Position numbers and translations under genes: made by a program. Shown here piece after piece: positions 1 through 11,994 of a stretch of DNA of 64,000 nt; position 1 is the stretch's first letter; each line of letters begins with the position of its first letter. Origin of the DNA: Argopecten irradians (taxonomy: Eukaryota > Mollusca > Bivalvia > Pectinida > Pectinidae); NCBI RefSeq assembly GCF_041381155.1, contig NC_091143.1, positions 22,905,695-22,969,694 of the forward strand, written 5' to 3'. The notes below the pieces were generated by a model. The model did no database searches, was not told the DNA's origin, and worked only from the letters and a program-made list of their open reading frames with translations.

Positions 1-200
1 ACTGATAAACTGAGTGTAAGGACCGATAACTGATAAACTGAGTGTAAGGACCGATAACTGATAAACTGAGTGTAAGGACCGATAAGTGATAAACTGAGTA
101 TAAGGACCGATAAGTGATAAAATGACTGTAAGGATAGATAACTGATAAACTGAGTGTAAGAACCGATAAGTGATAAACTGAGTGTAAGGACCGATAACTG
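1..200. repeat. 28-bp minisatellite, about 7 copies
   Basis: Direct tandem repeat with unit approximately ACTGATAAACTGAGTGTAAG plus GACCGATA. Copies differ by single changes (for example AAGTGA for AACTGA). It runs off the left edge and ends about 19 bases from the 5' splice site of the ammonium-transporter exon at 219-295, so it lies in that gene's intron. Confidence 0.9.
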
Positions 201-218
201 GTAGACGTTACTCTGTAC

Positions 219-295
219 CTGTGATCCCGACCAAAGCGCCCAGAACTCCGTTTATCAGATAGGAGATCTCAAACCGACGCTGCTTCATCAGGTAG
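219..295 (-). CDS. Ammonium transporter, exon 6 of the visible chain
   Basis: Read on the minus strand, this 77-nt exon encodes a segment containing YLMKQRRFEISYLINGVLG and then ALVGITG. This is the conserved cytoplasmic loop and following membrane helix of Amt/MEP transporters (family pattern R-F-D-I-S-x-x-I-N-G-x-L-x-x-L-V-x-I-T). The donor is G|GTACAG just below 219. The acceptor chosen is TTCCAG just above 295, which gives Ser-Tyr across the junction; an alternative acceptor about 25 bases upstream is also in phase. Splice phases fit the exon at 497-556. The exon ends in phase 1, and the rest of the gene lies beyond the left edge. Confidence 0.82.
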
Positions 296-496
296 CTGGA
301 ATCCAGAATCACAAATCTATCAAATATCAGATTATAACGGGAAAACTCTTATTTTTTGTTTGTTTGTTTGTTTTGTAAATTAGTATCAAATTTCTTATCA
401 AAAGATGAGTTATGAGACGTTTTGTGGCAAACAATGTCTAAAAATTTACTAAAAAATCGGTTTATTTTAGCATGTGGATGGTCACAGAATCCTCAC

Positions 497-556
497 CTCA
501 GTGTCAGCCCTACACTCCCTCCCGCTACCGAGGCTGTGATCGTAGAAACGGCCGAC
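497..556 (-). CDS. Ammonium transporter, exon 5
   Basis: Short 60-nt minus-strand exon encoding SAVSTITASVAGGSVGLTL, which matches the small-residue helix (S/A-A-V-x-T-x-x-A-x-x-G-G) of Amt proteins. It is bounded by TTACCTTTCAG on its 5' side and GTGAGG on its 3' side. It enters in phase 2, completing an Arg codon begun at the end of 2176-2247, and leaves in phase 2. It is too short for ordinary ORF listing and was found by extending the family pattern. Confidence 0.85.
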
Positions 557-2175
557 CTGAAAGGTAAAGGCAAGTTCAGCAATGACATAAAAAAGTTACA
601 ATATGTGAGTGTGGAAATATTTTAGTTAAATATGTGTTTTCGTCATAATTATGATATTTTATATTTGCACATTGACAAAATTCCGATGACAAGGGGAACA
701 ACTCTTACTAGTAAACTCGTACTAAAAATAATATAACAATGCCAACTATATACAACAAAGTGATATTTCGGTGGAATAAAACCTAACAATTGTTACCTTG
801 ATGATTTTTAACGTTTGAATGAAACCCAAACAAAAAGTGCCGTATTTGAAATGATTGAACTAATGCTGATTGACAATTTTGACATTTTAGCTTTTACAGT
901 AACTTCATTTAAAATAAAAGATAGCATTTATATCGTGTCGTTATGTGAATTGCGATAAGCGGAAGAAAAGATAAAAAACATATTAAAATATCTCAATTTA
1001 ATTTCTTTATGTGTTTGAGATTCAACAAATGTGTCTTGAATACAAAATTGAAGGAAATCCTTGATTTATTACGGTGTCCGTCAGACAAAATAATATGCAA
1101 ATGAAGCTGCGATGGATTGTGTTGTCGAAGTTTGGCGCATGCGCATTGTCACGCACTAAAAGTAAACAAAATGGCTGAACGAAAGTGTGTGCGATGAAAA
1201 AAATATATCTGAATCGGCAACAAAGTGGAGGAAATTATAATGGATTCGGTAGCACCCTAGGATATCTATAGGGAATTAAATTCAGAGATGGCATGTAGCA
1301 ATAGAAGAAACAGAAGCCACATCTCAAGCGGAACTTGCCGGGATCTGTTGGGACTCGTGTAACGGCATTGCACGTGGTGAGTTAAATTTCAACACATATG
1401 CCAGCGCACAAACAGCCGCAGACTAACTACATGTATATTTGGTGTACAAAGTTAGCGAGCGTATGTAAGTAACATGAAGTGTTTTAGATTATATGATATG
1501 TATAAACAGTCCCTCGCACTTCGACTTGTTGTTGTTGTTTTTTAACTAAACATGCCGTGGCAAGACTGTCACTTCTATATGACATTTTGTTGCACGCATC
1601 CGTTTGTTGCTGCGGCCTCGTTTTGGAAAAAATACGTCATGTTCTATGTAAAGCTTGACTTCGCTCTATTTTTAGAGGAGTATTTTCCTGGTCAAGCTAG
1701 GCAACTGACCACCCATATTGTTCGCTGTATGCATTGAAAATGATCTGAAAATTATATCTATGTATAGGATAAATTTCAATTTCGTAGTCTTTATATTTCA
1801 TTGGGCGAAACCTACCTTTAAAATAAAAAATAGCCCTTATATCGTATCGTCTTAAATAATGTTGTTCACGACAAAATATTAGAGTAACCCATTTCAGAAA
1901 TCATACGCAAAATGTATGAGTGTTGACCAATGTCAACATTGAAAGAATGCCTAGATATATTTATATTGTGTAAAGTTTTGCACGCTGTTTCTTTTGTAAA
2001 TGACATTTAAATTGAGATTTTGTAACTTTTTTTTTTTACTTATACCCGTTTCAAATGAGAATAATGCAGCAATGATGTTCGTGCAAAACACAAGAGCGCA
2101 CTCGATTAGTGGAACACACACGTCAAATCAGGAAGTTATAAACGTTCTTACCTTGACAATGCTCAGTTATCTTAC
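557..2175. other. Ammonium-transporter intron
   Basis: AT-rich intron between exons 4 and 5 on the minus strand. I see no coding segment or clear repeat structure in it. Short plus-strand ORFs here have no recognisable content. Confidence 0.7.
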
Positions 2176-2247
2176 CTTGCTGCCAAAATCCATTTTACTC
2201 CAGATATACCGAAAGTACTGCCACAGTTAAATCCAAGCCAGCCCCAC
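2176..2247 (-). CDS. Ammonium transporter, exon 4
   Basis: 72-nt minus-strand exon encoding WGWLGFNCGSTFGISG followed by VKWILAA. This is the Amt signature W-x-G-F-N-x-G-S that follows the L-G-x-F-x-L-W segment of the preceding exon. Acceptor TTTTCCAAAG and donor AAG|GTAAGA are both clear. The first base completes the Trp codon begun at the end of 3133-3418, and the last two bases plus the first base of 497-556 make Arg. With this exon the Amt chain is uninterrupted. Confidence 0.88.
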
Positions 2248-3132
2248 CTTTGGAAAATATACAATTGTTCACTTTGAGTAAGGTCAAAATCAAATCAATT
2301 AACTTTATACTATTATAAAGAATTTTGTTTTGTCCACATGGTTGGAATTACTTCTTCGTCACATATTTACCATTTGAAGTAATTCGTATCCAACAGACTT
2401 ACGTTTGATTGGATCCCGTGTCATCTGGAAAATCCTGTTGATATTACTTCTTTGACCCCCAAAGAATTTGATACAAATAGATGCGGTAGATATACATTAA
2501 AATTGGTCGTTCCTGATACCGTACCTCACGTGTTGATATAAGTAAATCTGGACAAATTCAATTTTTAACGTTTTGTAGCGGTTGCATTTTAACTAAGCAT
2601 TTTACCAAATGTTTGTAGTTTGGTCCTTTAATTTTGAGATGAAGCATTTTTTATGTTTCTAGACCAAATTATGAGTCGGTTTGTGAAAATATGTAGCATT
2701 TTAATCTACCGTTCGTCCCATTTGCGGATTCGTACCAGTTGTTGCGATACCAGTCTGCTGTATATCAAATAGAACGCGCCGTACCAGCAGAACTGTACCA
2801 GTAACAGCATACCACTTGTATCCAAGATGGCGGACCAGAGAGTTTTCTCTTGTCATCGGATTGTTGTCTTAGTTGAAAACAAGACAGAGAGTTTTTATAT
2901 CCAATGAAATTACATGAATTATTTATTTCGATGTATACCGAAACCATTTATGTTTTACTGTTGTATCCTTTTTATTTTTAACACAAAAAAAACTGGGCTT
3001 TTACATTCGAAGTGAGTGCCGCTATCATAGAAAAATCCAAACGCGTTCCATTTGACGGTGCCGTGTAACTTTTAGTACAACTGGTACGAATCTTCAAAAG
3101 GAACGTACGGGTAGTTTACAACACTAACGTAC
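2248..3132. other. Ammonium-transporter intron
   Basis: Intron between exons 3 and 4. AT-rich, with no recognisable coding or repeat content. Confidence 0.7.
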
Positions 3133-3418
3133 CAGAGCATGAACATTCCCAAGATAGCATTAGTGGGGGACCCCATCTCCGTCACCTTCTTAGGGTTCTC
3201 AAATCGGTTGTGACGCGGTTTCAACATCAACGTTGCCACGAGACCGGTGACACCGCCCACGATGTGAACAGGCCCCGCCCCGGCGATGTCGATTACGCCC
3301 ATTTTTCTGAGCCAGCCGTCTTGCGCCCACACCCAGTGGGCAGGGAGACAGAATATAAAGGTGTTTACCATAGAGAAAACTATGTATGCCTCTAGTTTGG
3401 TCCTCTCTGCCATCGACC
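3133..3418 (-). CDS. Ammonium transporter, exon 3 (central pore helices)
   Basis: 286-nt minus-strand exon. It encodes, in order, SMAERTKLEAYIVFS, a helix ending CLPAHWVW, the motif GVIDIAGAGPVHIVGG, and SPTNAILGMFMLW. In Amt/MEP transporters the His of G-x-V-H-x-x-G-G is the first of the pore twin histidines, and AHWVW precedes the pore-lining segment. The P-T-N...L-G-x-F-x-L-W block is also diagnostic. The acceptor is ATTTTAG just above 3418 and the donor is TG|GTACGT below 3133; both agree in phase with exons 2 and 4. The ammonium-type signature, not the Rh-glycoprotein type, is what is seen. Confidence 0.93.
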
Positions 3419-3594
3419 CTAAAATTAGATTTTAAATCCACACATATATATATACACAGTTTAAAACCAAAACAGCAAGTTCCAAAAACATATAACGTTC
3501 ACACACATATATATATATATCTTTGTTAAAGTCGCGATTACTGTTTTGTGTATTTTTCTAAAGTATAAAACGTCATTTAGTTAGCAATTACGGG

Positions 3595-4865
3595 AGTTCA
3601 TGTATTAATGCCTACTAAACAATAGCAAATTTAATAAGCCGCGCTAACGCTTCATATTTAATGTAATTAAACGCTGTCCAGTTGGCATTCATACCCCCAT
3701 AACTGCCAACTGAATGCAGTTCAATGCTTACACCTTCAGGATGTACTCCTCTGAGAAGTCAAAATTTTCTAGTATCAAATTTTTTTCTCATATAGATTTT
3801 TGGAAATAGGAGTTCATGCCAAAAAAGAAAATGGAATAAAAAGCATATGTCCGTGCGCTCGTTTTTGAGCTATTGTCACTCAAAGATTCCTAGATGACAA
3901 AATATTGGATTTTATGGGAATTTTGCCATTTTCACCATTTACACAAGAGATTCCAGCCATAATTTCCTAATGAGGTGTTTGATATGTATGGAAGTTTGTA
4001 GAATTTATTTTTAAGTAGTCTTCTTTAAAAATATACCAGTTTTGAATAATAAGACTAACATTTTTTTCTCAGAATAACAACATATGCTACCCCTTAATTT
4101 TGTGCTACAAAACCCTTAAACCCTTTATAGAAAAAGTTCTTGTATTAAACTTTTAATATTTTGCGTATCAACCAGAGAGGGTTGTTTTTTCTAAATCAGG
4201 CAGAAAAATGGGGGGCCGTGTGCTTACTATTTTGCTCCATTTGAATATTTGTTATTTTTCAGTATTTTAGAGTAAAAATTAAAACTGCTCAAATTACCAT
4301 TACATGTAAAAATAAAGTGACAAAAGTGTATCATTTCACACATTAATGCCCAATATTTTAATTAACGTGCACTCAGTAAAGATTTACAGCAAAAACTAGC
4401 TTGATACAGCTTAAAATACTGGCGCAGTGATGATTTAAGTGAAAACAATTTCAGTAAAAAATGGTAAAACTGTGGCTCTACTCAAAGGCAACAAAGACAC
4501 AATTTCAAAATGGCCGCAAAATTGGCCATTTCTTAAAATCCACGTATAAAAATCTACTAAAAATAGAAATGAATTTTTTTGACAAAATTTGCATCTGGCA
4601 ACATGCTACAGATATTGATAGATTTTATTTGAAAATCCCATAGTTTCTTTGATCTATGTCGAAACGAAACTTCAACGGGACTGAACCGTTTGTTCCTTAA
4701 AAAAAATTGTCAATGACAGAACAGCCAACTTCCGTGATCGTTCGCACGACAATTGTGAAGTCACAATGATAATGACGTCATAATGAACAGGTGGCAGTTC
4801 ATAGACTGGTGAACGTCAAATGCGATTTGTAAGGTTATATAGTAGGGCTGCAGTGAAAATGTAAA
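3595..4865. repeat. Dispersed element, long copy, in an Amt intron
   Basis: The left end (about 3676-3735) contains CCAGTTGGCATTCAT and CAACTGAATGCAGTTCAA. The right end (about 4730-4860) contains GTGAAGTCACAATGA, GACGTCATAATGA and TAGGGCTGCAGTGAAAA. The same end blocks recur, rearranged or inverted, at 14,876-15,130 and 45,625-45,935, so they mark one dispersed family. The middle is AT-rich and not obviously coding. Boundaries are approximate. Confidence 0.5.
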
Positions 4866-5564
4866 TATATGGATGTATGTGAGAGCAAATAAATTACATA
4901 TTGTATGGGCTAGGGGAGATAAATGAATTCAAGTTGTGACGGAATAAATTATTTATGGAGACTTGGTACAAGACTGATATGACTTGTTATTTCTCTGAGA
5001 TAAAAACGTAATTACAGAGAGTTTTCCAAATGACAATCTCTCAATCAAGCAACCTTATGATATACGAATCTGCCTATAAGTTTTTCTACTTTAGAAGAAT
5101 TTTGACTAAAACTGTCGTAAATTGTGCATATATAAGCCTAAATCGGAATCAATATGGACGGCAGCGATTCGGAATTGTTTTGATATCATTCAAATACAAT
5201 GTAAATTGTAAAAAAAAAGCCTTTCAATAATAACAAGCTCTAGCCACCACGTGACTAGTCTAGTCTTTCTGAACACGCACGAAATCGGTTCATGAACTTT
5301 CCGACATCCATGTAAATCATAACTTTTATGCAATGCAATGGCGGCCAGTGTAAAATGAAGGCATGCATATAAACATCGAGTTTCAAAAGTTTCAATTAAC
5401 TGCTCTACCAATACTAGTAAAAGATCTTTATAGATAGTCTTGGTATAGCTTAATATTAACTACATCAATATATGGTAATTAATAAGTAGTAATATACATG
5501 TATATCTGGTGCCGATGATATCAAGTTCAATACCAATCCGATTCGATTTATTTAGAATACATCT

Positions 5565-5815
5565 GAATGGATGTTGCCATACATTTTTTTTTGTATTTGG
5601 TTGATGGACTGATGAGTATGCAGTCAAGTGATTTTTTTCAGAAAATACGAGATTTGAAAAAAATATTAAAAAATCGGGATATTCACTATAAAGAGTAAAT
5701 ATCCCGATTTTTTAAAATAATTTTTCAAATCTCATATTTTCTGAAAAAAATCAGTTCATCAGTTCATCAGTTCATCCACCAAATACAAAAACATGTATGA
5801 CAACATCCATTTTCA
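5565..5815. repeat. Long fold-back (MITE-like) element
   Basis: Arms of about 120 bp are inverted copies around a centre near 5,690. GGATGTTGCCATACA on the left matches TGTATGACAACATCC on the right, GTATTTGGTTGATGG matches CCACCAAATAC, and ATTTTTTCAGAAAATACGAG matches CTCATATTTTCTGAAAAAAA. The inner stem is AAATCGGGATATT against AATATCCCGATTT. The right arm carries a tandem CAGTTCATCAGTTCATC insertion. No coding capacity. Confidence 0.85.
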
Positions 5816-5824
5816 TTGAGTTGG

Positions 5825-5998
5825 CCCCCTGTGCATTGTCGTACTGTCACTCTTCGCTTGACGCACTATCGCATGGTGCATTGTCGCACTGTCGTATGGC
5901 GCACTGTCGCTCTTCGCTTGACGCACTATGCATGGTGCATTGTCGCACTGTCGCTCTTTGCTTGAAACCATATTCCCGCTATGCGACAGTGCGACATG
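5825..5998. repeat. Short degenerate tandem repeat
   Basis: Repeats of TCTTCGCTTGACGCACTAT and GGTGCATTGTCGCACTGTCG occur two to three times with small indels. It directly follows the fold-back element. Overlapping ORFs on both strands are artefacts of the repeat. Confidence 0.7.
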
Positions 5999-6204
5999 GC
6001 CGATAGCAGTCACCATAGTCAAAATTATACCATAATTATGTAATTCAACCTAATACCGTAAAATCCAAGACTTTAGTGACTCTTTCCACTAAAAATCGTT
6101 CAACCGTTGTATCAGCCAATCAAAGGCAACATTACAAACAACATCGTTTTACAGGATCATAAATTTTACACCAATCAGAATGTTTGTTACAACCGGACGA
6201 ACAG

Positions 6205-6634
6205 CTTAAAGGGACATGAACCTTAAATAATTTATTCTGTTTGCTTAGATATGGTTTTCAGATTTTTATTGAATATTTCATTACAATGATTGGTTATCTA
6301 AAACGACAGGAAAACGTGGGGAATACCTACCTCAAAATGATAAAAATAGACCGTCATATTCTATTTTTGGAACACGAAACGAAAGCTGGCCGAAAGCGAT
6401 GTTATAATGAACAACAAACTTGCTGACATGACAATGAATATTAGTTTTCCACATTTAAGATTATGTTCTATTACGATGGTTGAAAAATGAAGTTTACGCC
6501 ATATTTGTTATAAAACAATTTGTATTTAGCGTAAGAATGATAAGTCAAAAGTCAAACGTAAGGTATCTGACACGTGTTAGATATGTATTTTACTCAAATT
6601 TACATAGTTTATTTAGGTTCAATGTCCCTTTAAT
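6205..6634. mobile_element. Small TIR element (about 430 bp)
   Basis: The left end TTAAAGGGACATGAACCTTA and the right end, read in reverse complement (TTAAAGGGACATTGAACCTA), form terminal inverted repeats of about 25 bp. The interior is AT-rich and non-coding. It lies in the Amt intron between exons 2 and 3. Confidence 0.65.
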
Positions 6635-6779
6635 AAATGATGTGAAATTACGTTGCCGTTTATATAAACGGCTTTTTAGTGGATGAAATATGATTTGAGC
6701 ATTTTATAAAAGGAAAAGTTTATTTATCTGATTGCTATATGCATGTATTTTCGTAATGTAAATAAATAGATTAACATAC

Positions 6780-7037
6780 CAGAAACGATGGTTGTAGCCG
6801 TGGTTGCGAAAGAAGCTTGAAAGAAAAACTTTGAGTAAACCCAGCCAATATTCTGTTCGGTAGCTTTCACGAAGAAATGTCCCCAGCCACAGAATGAATT
6901 TCCATCCTCACCAAACGCGAAGGCGTAACCGAACACCCAAAACGTCAGACCGCCGAATATTACATCCACGGCATTCTTTACCATGATGTTAGCTTCATTC
7001 TTCACCGAGACTGAGCCGCTCTCAAGCAGTCCGAAAC
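6780..7037 (-). CDS. Ammonium transporter, exon 2 (shared)
   Basis: 258-nt minus-strand exon beginning with FGLLESGSVSVKNEANIMVK and continuing through FGGLTFWVFGYAFAFG and an ASFATTATTIVSG helix. F-G-L-L-E-S-G plus K-N-x-x-N-I-x-x-K-N is the classic N-terminal Amt signature, and F-W-x-x-G-Y-x-x-A-F-G is the third-helix block. The acceptor is ATTTTCAG just above 7037 and the donor is G|GTATGT below 6780. Entry is phase 1, so it can be joined equally well to either upstream first exon, each of which ends in ...MQSG split after the first base of Gly. Confidence 0.95.
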
Positions 7038-7333
7038 CTGAAAATAGAATTTCGTTAGAATCCAACACCCATTCGGAGTCCCCGGAATACCCACGGTCGA
7101 TAATCCAGGGGTTACTTTCACTATTTTGTTATTACCAAACTACCTGCTCAGTGCTCATCAGCTGTCACCCACAGGACCTTCAATTTTGTTATTCCATATT
7201 CCAGGCGTGGATATAATGAGTGATAAATGTAGTAACCCCTGCAATATCGGGAATGACGGATATCCTACTAGAAAAGTCGATTGGATCATTTTCATAATAT
7301 AAGAGACGTTTTATTTAGTTTGTCATTATCACG

Positions 7334-7657
7334 AGATGCTACACCGCCGACGAATGATATTTTTATCAATTATACACAGATGCAGACGAAAAAGTATTTC
7401 TCTTTAGTAACAAAAACTATTATCACCAATGTCCATTGAAAAGTTTTAGCTTCTTACTAACTTCAGAATAAAATTATCAAAGCTACATTATGTTATTAAT
7501 TGCGTCCCGAAAAAAATAATCCATGTCACTATGACCAACAAAAGCATAACAAAATATTGTATTTTTGTGGTAATAAGCATATACAAATGTATATACACGA
7601 TTAAATATCAATTATTGCCCAAATGATATTTTTATTGTCTGTCGGCGGTGGAGCATC
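7334..7657. mobile_element. MITE-like element with 17-bp TIRs
   Basis: Left end GATGCTACACCGCCGAC; the right end in reverse complement is GATGCTCCACCGCCGAC. The interior carries AATTGCGTCCCGAAAAAA. A second, partial copy with the same left end lies at 12,496-12,680. GTCGTTATTA-type short repeats follow directly (to about 7,765). Confidence 0.7.
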
Positions 7658-8413
7658 GATCTTTAAAAGTCGTTATTACAACAAAAAATTTGTTATTAAG
7701 AGTTTTAGAAGTCGTTATTACGACAAATCGTCGTTATTACGAGAGAAAAGTCGTTATTAAAGCTTATAAAGAATGTTTTCATATTGACATGTATTGTCTC
7801 CCGTCCGGGAATATGCAATAAATAAATACTTGCAATATCTGAGACTACGACGGTCCGAAACCTGAAATATTAACTATGCAATATCATCAACCTAAATATA
7901 TACATTTTTAGTTTCAATCAGGTCAGAACCTGAAGTGATGTGTTAACAATATCACACAGGGGGGTATCCATATATATATATTATATTTAGAACCAAAAGC
8001 ATGCAATAAAACTATCAAAGAAATGAAGCAGTTTTGTATGCTTTAATTGTGATAAAATATTCAAAAGACACGCTTAATTGAATTAACAAAATTCTTAGTG
8101 ATCTTGAAATTATTTCACAGTGTTCCGGAATTAATATAAGAAATAATTGATATTAATAAAATATTGTGATAGAAACAATAAATATTATAAAACATTGTTA
8201 TAGAACGATATTATAATAAATTGTTATAGAAATCCATGTTAGTGGATCCCGGACCACAATGTAAGAAACAGGAAAGGTGGGGACTTCCTTTTCCACCAGT
8301 GATAAAAAACACATTAAAAATAAAAAAAACAAAATTACAGTTTTCCAGCATGTAGGGATATAAGTAATACGATTACGCTGAACTCTTTTGTTACTCTGTA
8401 AATCGTCACCAAC

Positions 8414-8516
8414 CTGACTGCATTGAGAAGATAATGAATGTGCTCGATAAGATCCAGATACTGTCAGTCTGGGGGTCCTCAAAATGTTCCCCTAAAGTCT
8501 GGCTCACGTTATCCAT
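8414..8516 (-). CDS. Ammonium transporter, alternative first exon A
   Basis: The minus-strand ATG at 8514-8516 opens a 35-residue N-terminus ending WILSSTFIIFSMQSG, then donor G|GTTGGT. M-Q-x-G is the conserved end of Amt helix 1 and is completed by FGLLESG in exon 2 at 6780-7037. An in-frame ORF continues upstream to 8,666, but that part has no family resemblance, so the Met of MDNVSQTL is the preferred start. It is a paralogue of the distal first exon at 19245-19446: the helix is 12/15 identical, while the extracellular N-terminus is unrelated and about half as long. Confidence 0.75.
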
Positions 8517-8669
8517 GTCACTTAACGCACTAAAGTCCTCCTGTCTTAGTAAGTGATCAGAATATTTTTCTTGTGTCGTAAACACTGCTAGTAGATTAAA
8601 GATAGAGTGCGCAATTAATCGCATATGAAAGGCTAATGAATCAGAATACCTTGTTTTGAGTACCATATG

Positions 8670-9165
8670 AATCAGAGCAATACCTTGTGTTGAGTACCGT
8701 TAATTGATCAATTTAGCTACATCCGCTCTGCAACCTGGTTAGTTATACGAAAAGGTTAAGCTTTTCAAGAATATATCGTAAATGAAATAGCATTTTATTA
8801 CAGAAATTATTCTTCGTAAGTGTCTTTACTTAAACAGGACTGCCATTGGATTAAACGTCACTTTCGCTGTTTTTGTATCACTTCCGGTATACGTTCAGAT
8901 ACTTTGGCCGAATAACGACTCTTCCGTTCTACATGTTTGTCCAAGTGTTACCTGGAATGGGTCACCTTCGTTTTGTGTCTAGGCACGTTTCACATCCAAA
9001 GTGTAATTATTTATGAGGTACCGTTTGTTTAGATGATATGCGTAATCTTAATTGCATATCTACATTTTCATGTCAAGATGTATTCATGATAAGGATTGCA
9101 AGGTGCTTCCGGAACATCTTCAGATAAGCGGGTATCTCCCTTTGTATTCTTTATATGTCTTGATA
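8670..9165. other. Upstream of first exon A
   Basis: If exon A is a true first exon, its promoter and 5' UTR lie here on the minus strand. I see no distinct TATA box or initiator that I could support. Confidence 0.4.
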
Positions 9166-9350
9166 CACCTGTCACTTCCGTTATAAGTCTGGACGCACAA
9201 GTCACATCCGTTGTATGTACATGAAAATGCACAGATCACTTCCAGTTGTGTGTCCAGATCTACAGGTCACATCCAGTTGTGTACCCAGATCCACAGGTCA
9301 CATCCGGTTGTATACCTAGATCCACAATGTCACTTCCGTTGTATGTCCAT
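9165..9350. repeat. Degenerate tandem repeat, about 35-40 bp unit
   Basis: Repeated TCACTTCCGTTGTATGT / TCACATCCAGTTGTGTAC blocks alternate with CCAGATCCACAGG, giving about five degenerate copies. The one ORF across it is a by-product. Confidence 0.7.
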
Positions 9351-9399
9351 TGTATATGACATTTGTGTTGAAAGTCATTGTCGGTCTAGCCCTGACTGT

Positions 9400-11990
9400 T
9401 AAAATCGATACCACAGTGCTCACCTTCATCCGAGCGCCCACCCTTCATTAGCTTTATTACAGCTGTTTGAAGTCAAACTCGTGTCTTTTTTAATGATCAC
9501 AATCTACTTATCGGTATCTTTTCTTGTCATTTTTCTTTAGGGTCTTCTTGACCTCATGCGAAAATCTTTGATAATCATATCACAATTTCGTTGTCATCAG
9601 CAAAGAAGCTTAAAGGTATACACCGTTCTCATGGGTGGTTTTTTTCAATTAAACGATTTCGATTAAGGGTTTAATAAAACAAAGCTATTTGTGTCCCGAT
9701 TGAACATTGTACTTTGTGATTTCCCTGCTGACGTTGTGACATGGTTCACATACTCATTACCTTAAGTCCGATACACTAATTGACTCGAGATAATCCGAGT
9801 CCAATTTCTGGCATCGCTTCCAGCTAGTTACCGAATTTAAGTTGAGTATAATCCTTAATAACACAAGGGATAGTTCGTTTCTTTGTCGAATGGTGAAATG
9901 CTTTCATGAATGCGGGGACCGCAATGAACTCTGGGAGAGATTGTTATAAACGGCCCAGCGAAATTTCAAGATTCTTGAAAAAAGTATTTCGGACGCATAC
10001 TTAATTCTTTAATACAAATTGTAAGCTTCCTTTTGTATCCTTTTCCAGTAAACGGTTGTCCGTTCTGACATAATACAATTTGATCATAAATATCAAACCG
10101 AACAATAATTGATTTTTTTGCGAATAATCACGATTAGCATACGACGTCCGCCGTTTCAATAACAATCACTGTGATGTCATATATAAAGGAGGCGCAGTGT
10201 ATCAAACAATCGTCATGACGTATATTCTGTTACCCGAGGTCAACAGACGGCCAGTCCGTCAGCCTTGCGTGTGGGGACCGCAATGAACTCTTGGAAAGAT
10301 TGCGAAACAATCACTGATACAAAAGGTTATCACGTTACACATTACACCAACCATATCCAAGAAAACAAAGTGATACACAGAATCTTAGAAATCATACGCT
10401 ACCAACGGCTTCAATAAAATATCTTGTCTTTATTTACACTTCCAGGCGTAAAACCTACATCCGGACAATCATATATATTCTTTGATCTATGTAGAGACAC
10501 TGTTCACTGTCGTCAAAAAGACTGATGTAGCGACATTTTCCAGACAAGCCTTTAAGGATATTGAGTGTGGGGATGTTCTGTCTTCCTTCGGATCAATGTT
10601 CCATTAACGGATTTTATCACAGCTTGGGGACGGAACTCACCTAGCGCAGATACTCTAACTTACATCAAAAGCTGAAAATTGATAGAAATATTCATTTCCT
10701 GGGAGTCTAAATGGCATTAACAGGTCATGGAGGACTACAACGTTTATCAAAAGAATATAAATCAGATCGATAACAATTATAACGTAACTGTTGTTATCCG
10801 TCCGGTCATTATAATTATCTAGTTAAATACAGTTTATTAGTGTACTGTCTGCACTATGAAAAGGAAATTTATATTGTATTTCAATATAATACAATTCCTT
10901 AGATCATTTCTTTTAAAAAAATTGGCTCCTTTGGAAATATGTTTCATTTTTTGTTGACTACATCATAACACCTCCATAAAAATTAAATGTTTTCTTTGTG
11001 TCTTAGATTGCATTTATTAAAATGAATAAAAAAGCGCGAATGTGTTACCGATTTTTAATTAGTAGTTCTTGTAAGTGGGAAAATGAAATCAAGAAATATC
11101 AATTCACATCGCGGAATTAAGAATGAAAATGCCGAATAGTTTATTTTATGAAAGCATTAGAAAGTGCCTTATGTAACATTTTCCATCGTATGATTTCCAC
11201 GAAAGCTTTAGTATGGGTGAAATATTAGAACATCTTTGTACGTGTAGTATCGGGTGCACTTTAAAATGTTTGTGCTGTAGGATCACGTATTTAGAATGGA
11301 TAAATTTTCAGCATATCTCATTAATCATTCAATCTCAGCAGCAAAAAAATAAATTGCTTACGTGAAATACCAGGTCTTTGAAAACCTTACTGCTGTTAAA
11401 TATTTAGAAGTTATTGATGAGAATGATAAAAAGCTTGTTTTGATAAAAGCGTAGATCCGGTATTGGTAATTATCGATGTCGGCTGATCTGATCCTCAATG
11501 TTGGTGGTAGTATTTCTGTCGTGTTGACGTCCAATCAATTAAAGGTCCTCTAGAACCAGATAAAAATATTGTTTCCTGAATCTAATCATGAATAAAATTG
11601 GTAAGTAGCAGATGCCTAAGGATGAAACGCTGACAAAGGTGAGGTTACTCAAAATAATTGGCGCAATTTGTGTTTCGTCAAAGAAAAAATATAGAATACA
11701 ATTATTCATGATATATTTTAAACGTGCGTTATGTCATCGTGTTGACCTCGTTTAGAAAAATGTCGTCTTTACAAGCTTGAGCTTAAACGGATCTCTGGTC
11801 TGATTCCTCTACATCTACATTTTGTATTTCCTAACTTGAGTTTGAGTGTCAGTTCAGTCAGTATTATTGTCTTTTATTGCCCCTGAAGGCTGAAGTTTAA
11901 CTCCGGTATCAAATGAAAATTTTCATATTCGTAAAAATCTTTATCAATAATGTATATGCAAGCAGGAATTTAGGTTAAATTAAGCCGAAA
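9400..11990. other. Intron between alternative Amt first exons, no gene seen
   Basis: About 2.6 kb of AT-rich sequence. The phrase GGGGACCGCAATGAACTC occurs twice (near 9,915 and 10,275), so part is a dispersed repeat. A TATATAAAGG string at about 10,181 is not attached to any ORF. I see no exon. Confidence 0.5.
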
Positions 11991-11994
11991 TGAC

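Noticed and set aside
3199..3441. Overlapping ORFs on both strands at the Amt exon
   Set aside because: Shadows of the Amt exon 3 reading frame.
10181..10190. TATATAAAGG as a promoter TATA box
   Set aside because: On the plus strand inside a minus-strand gene with no plus-strand gene downstream.
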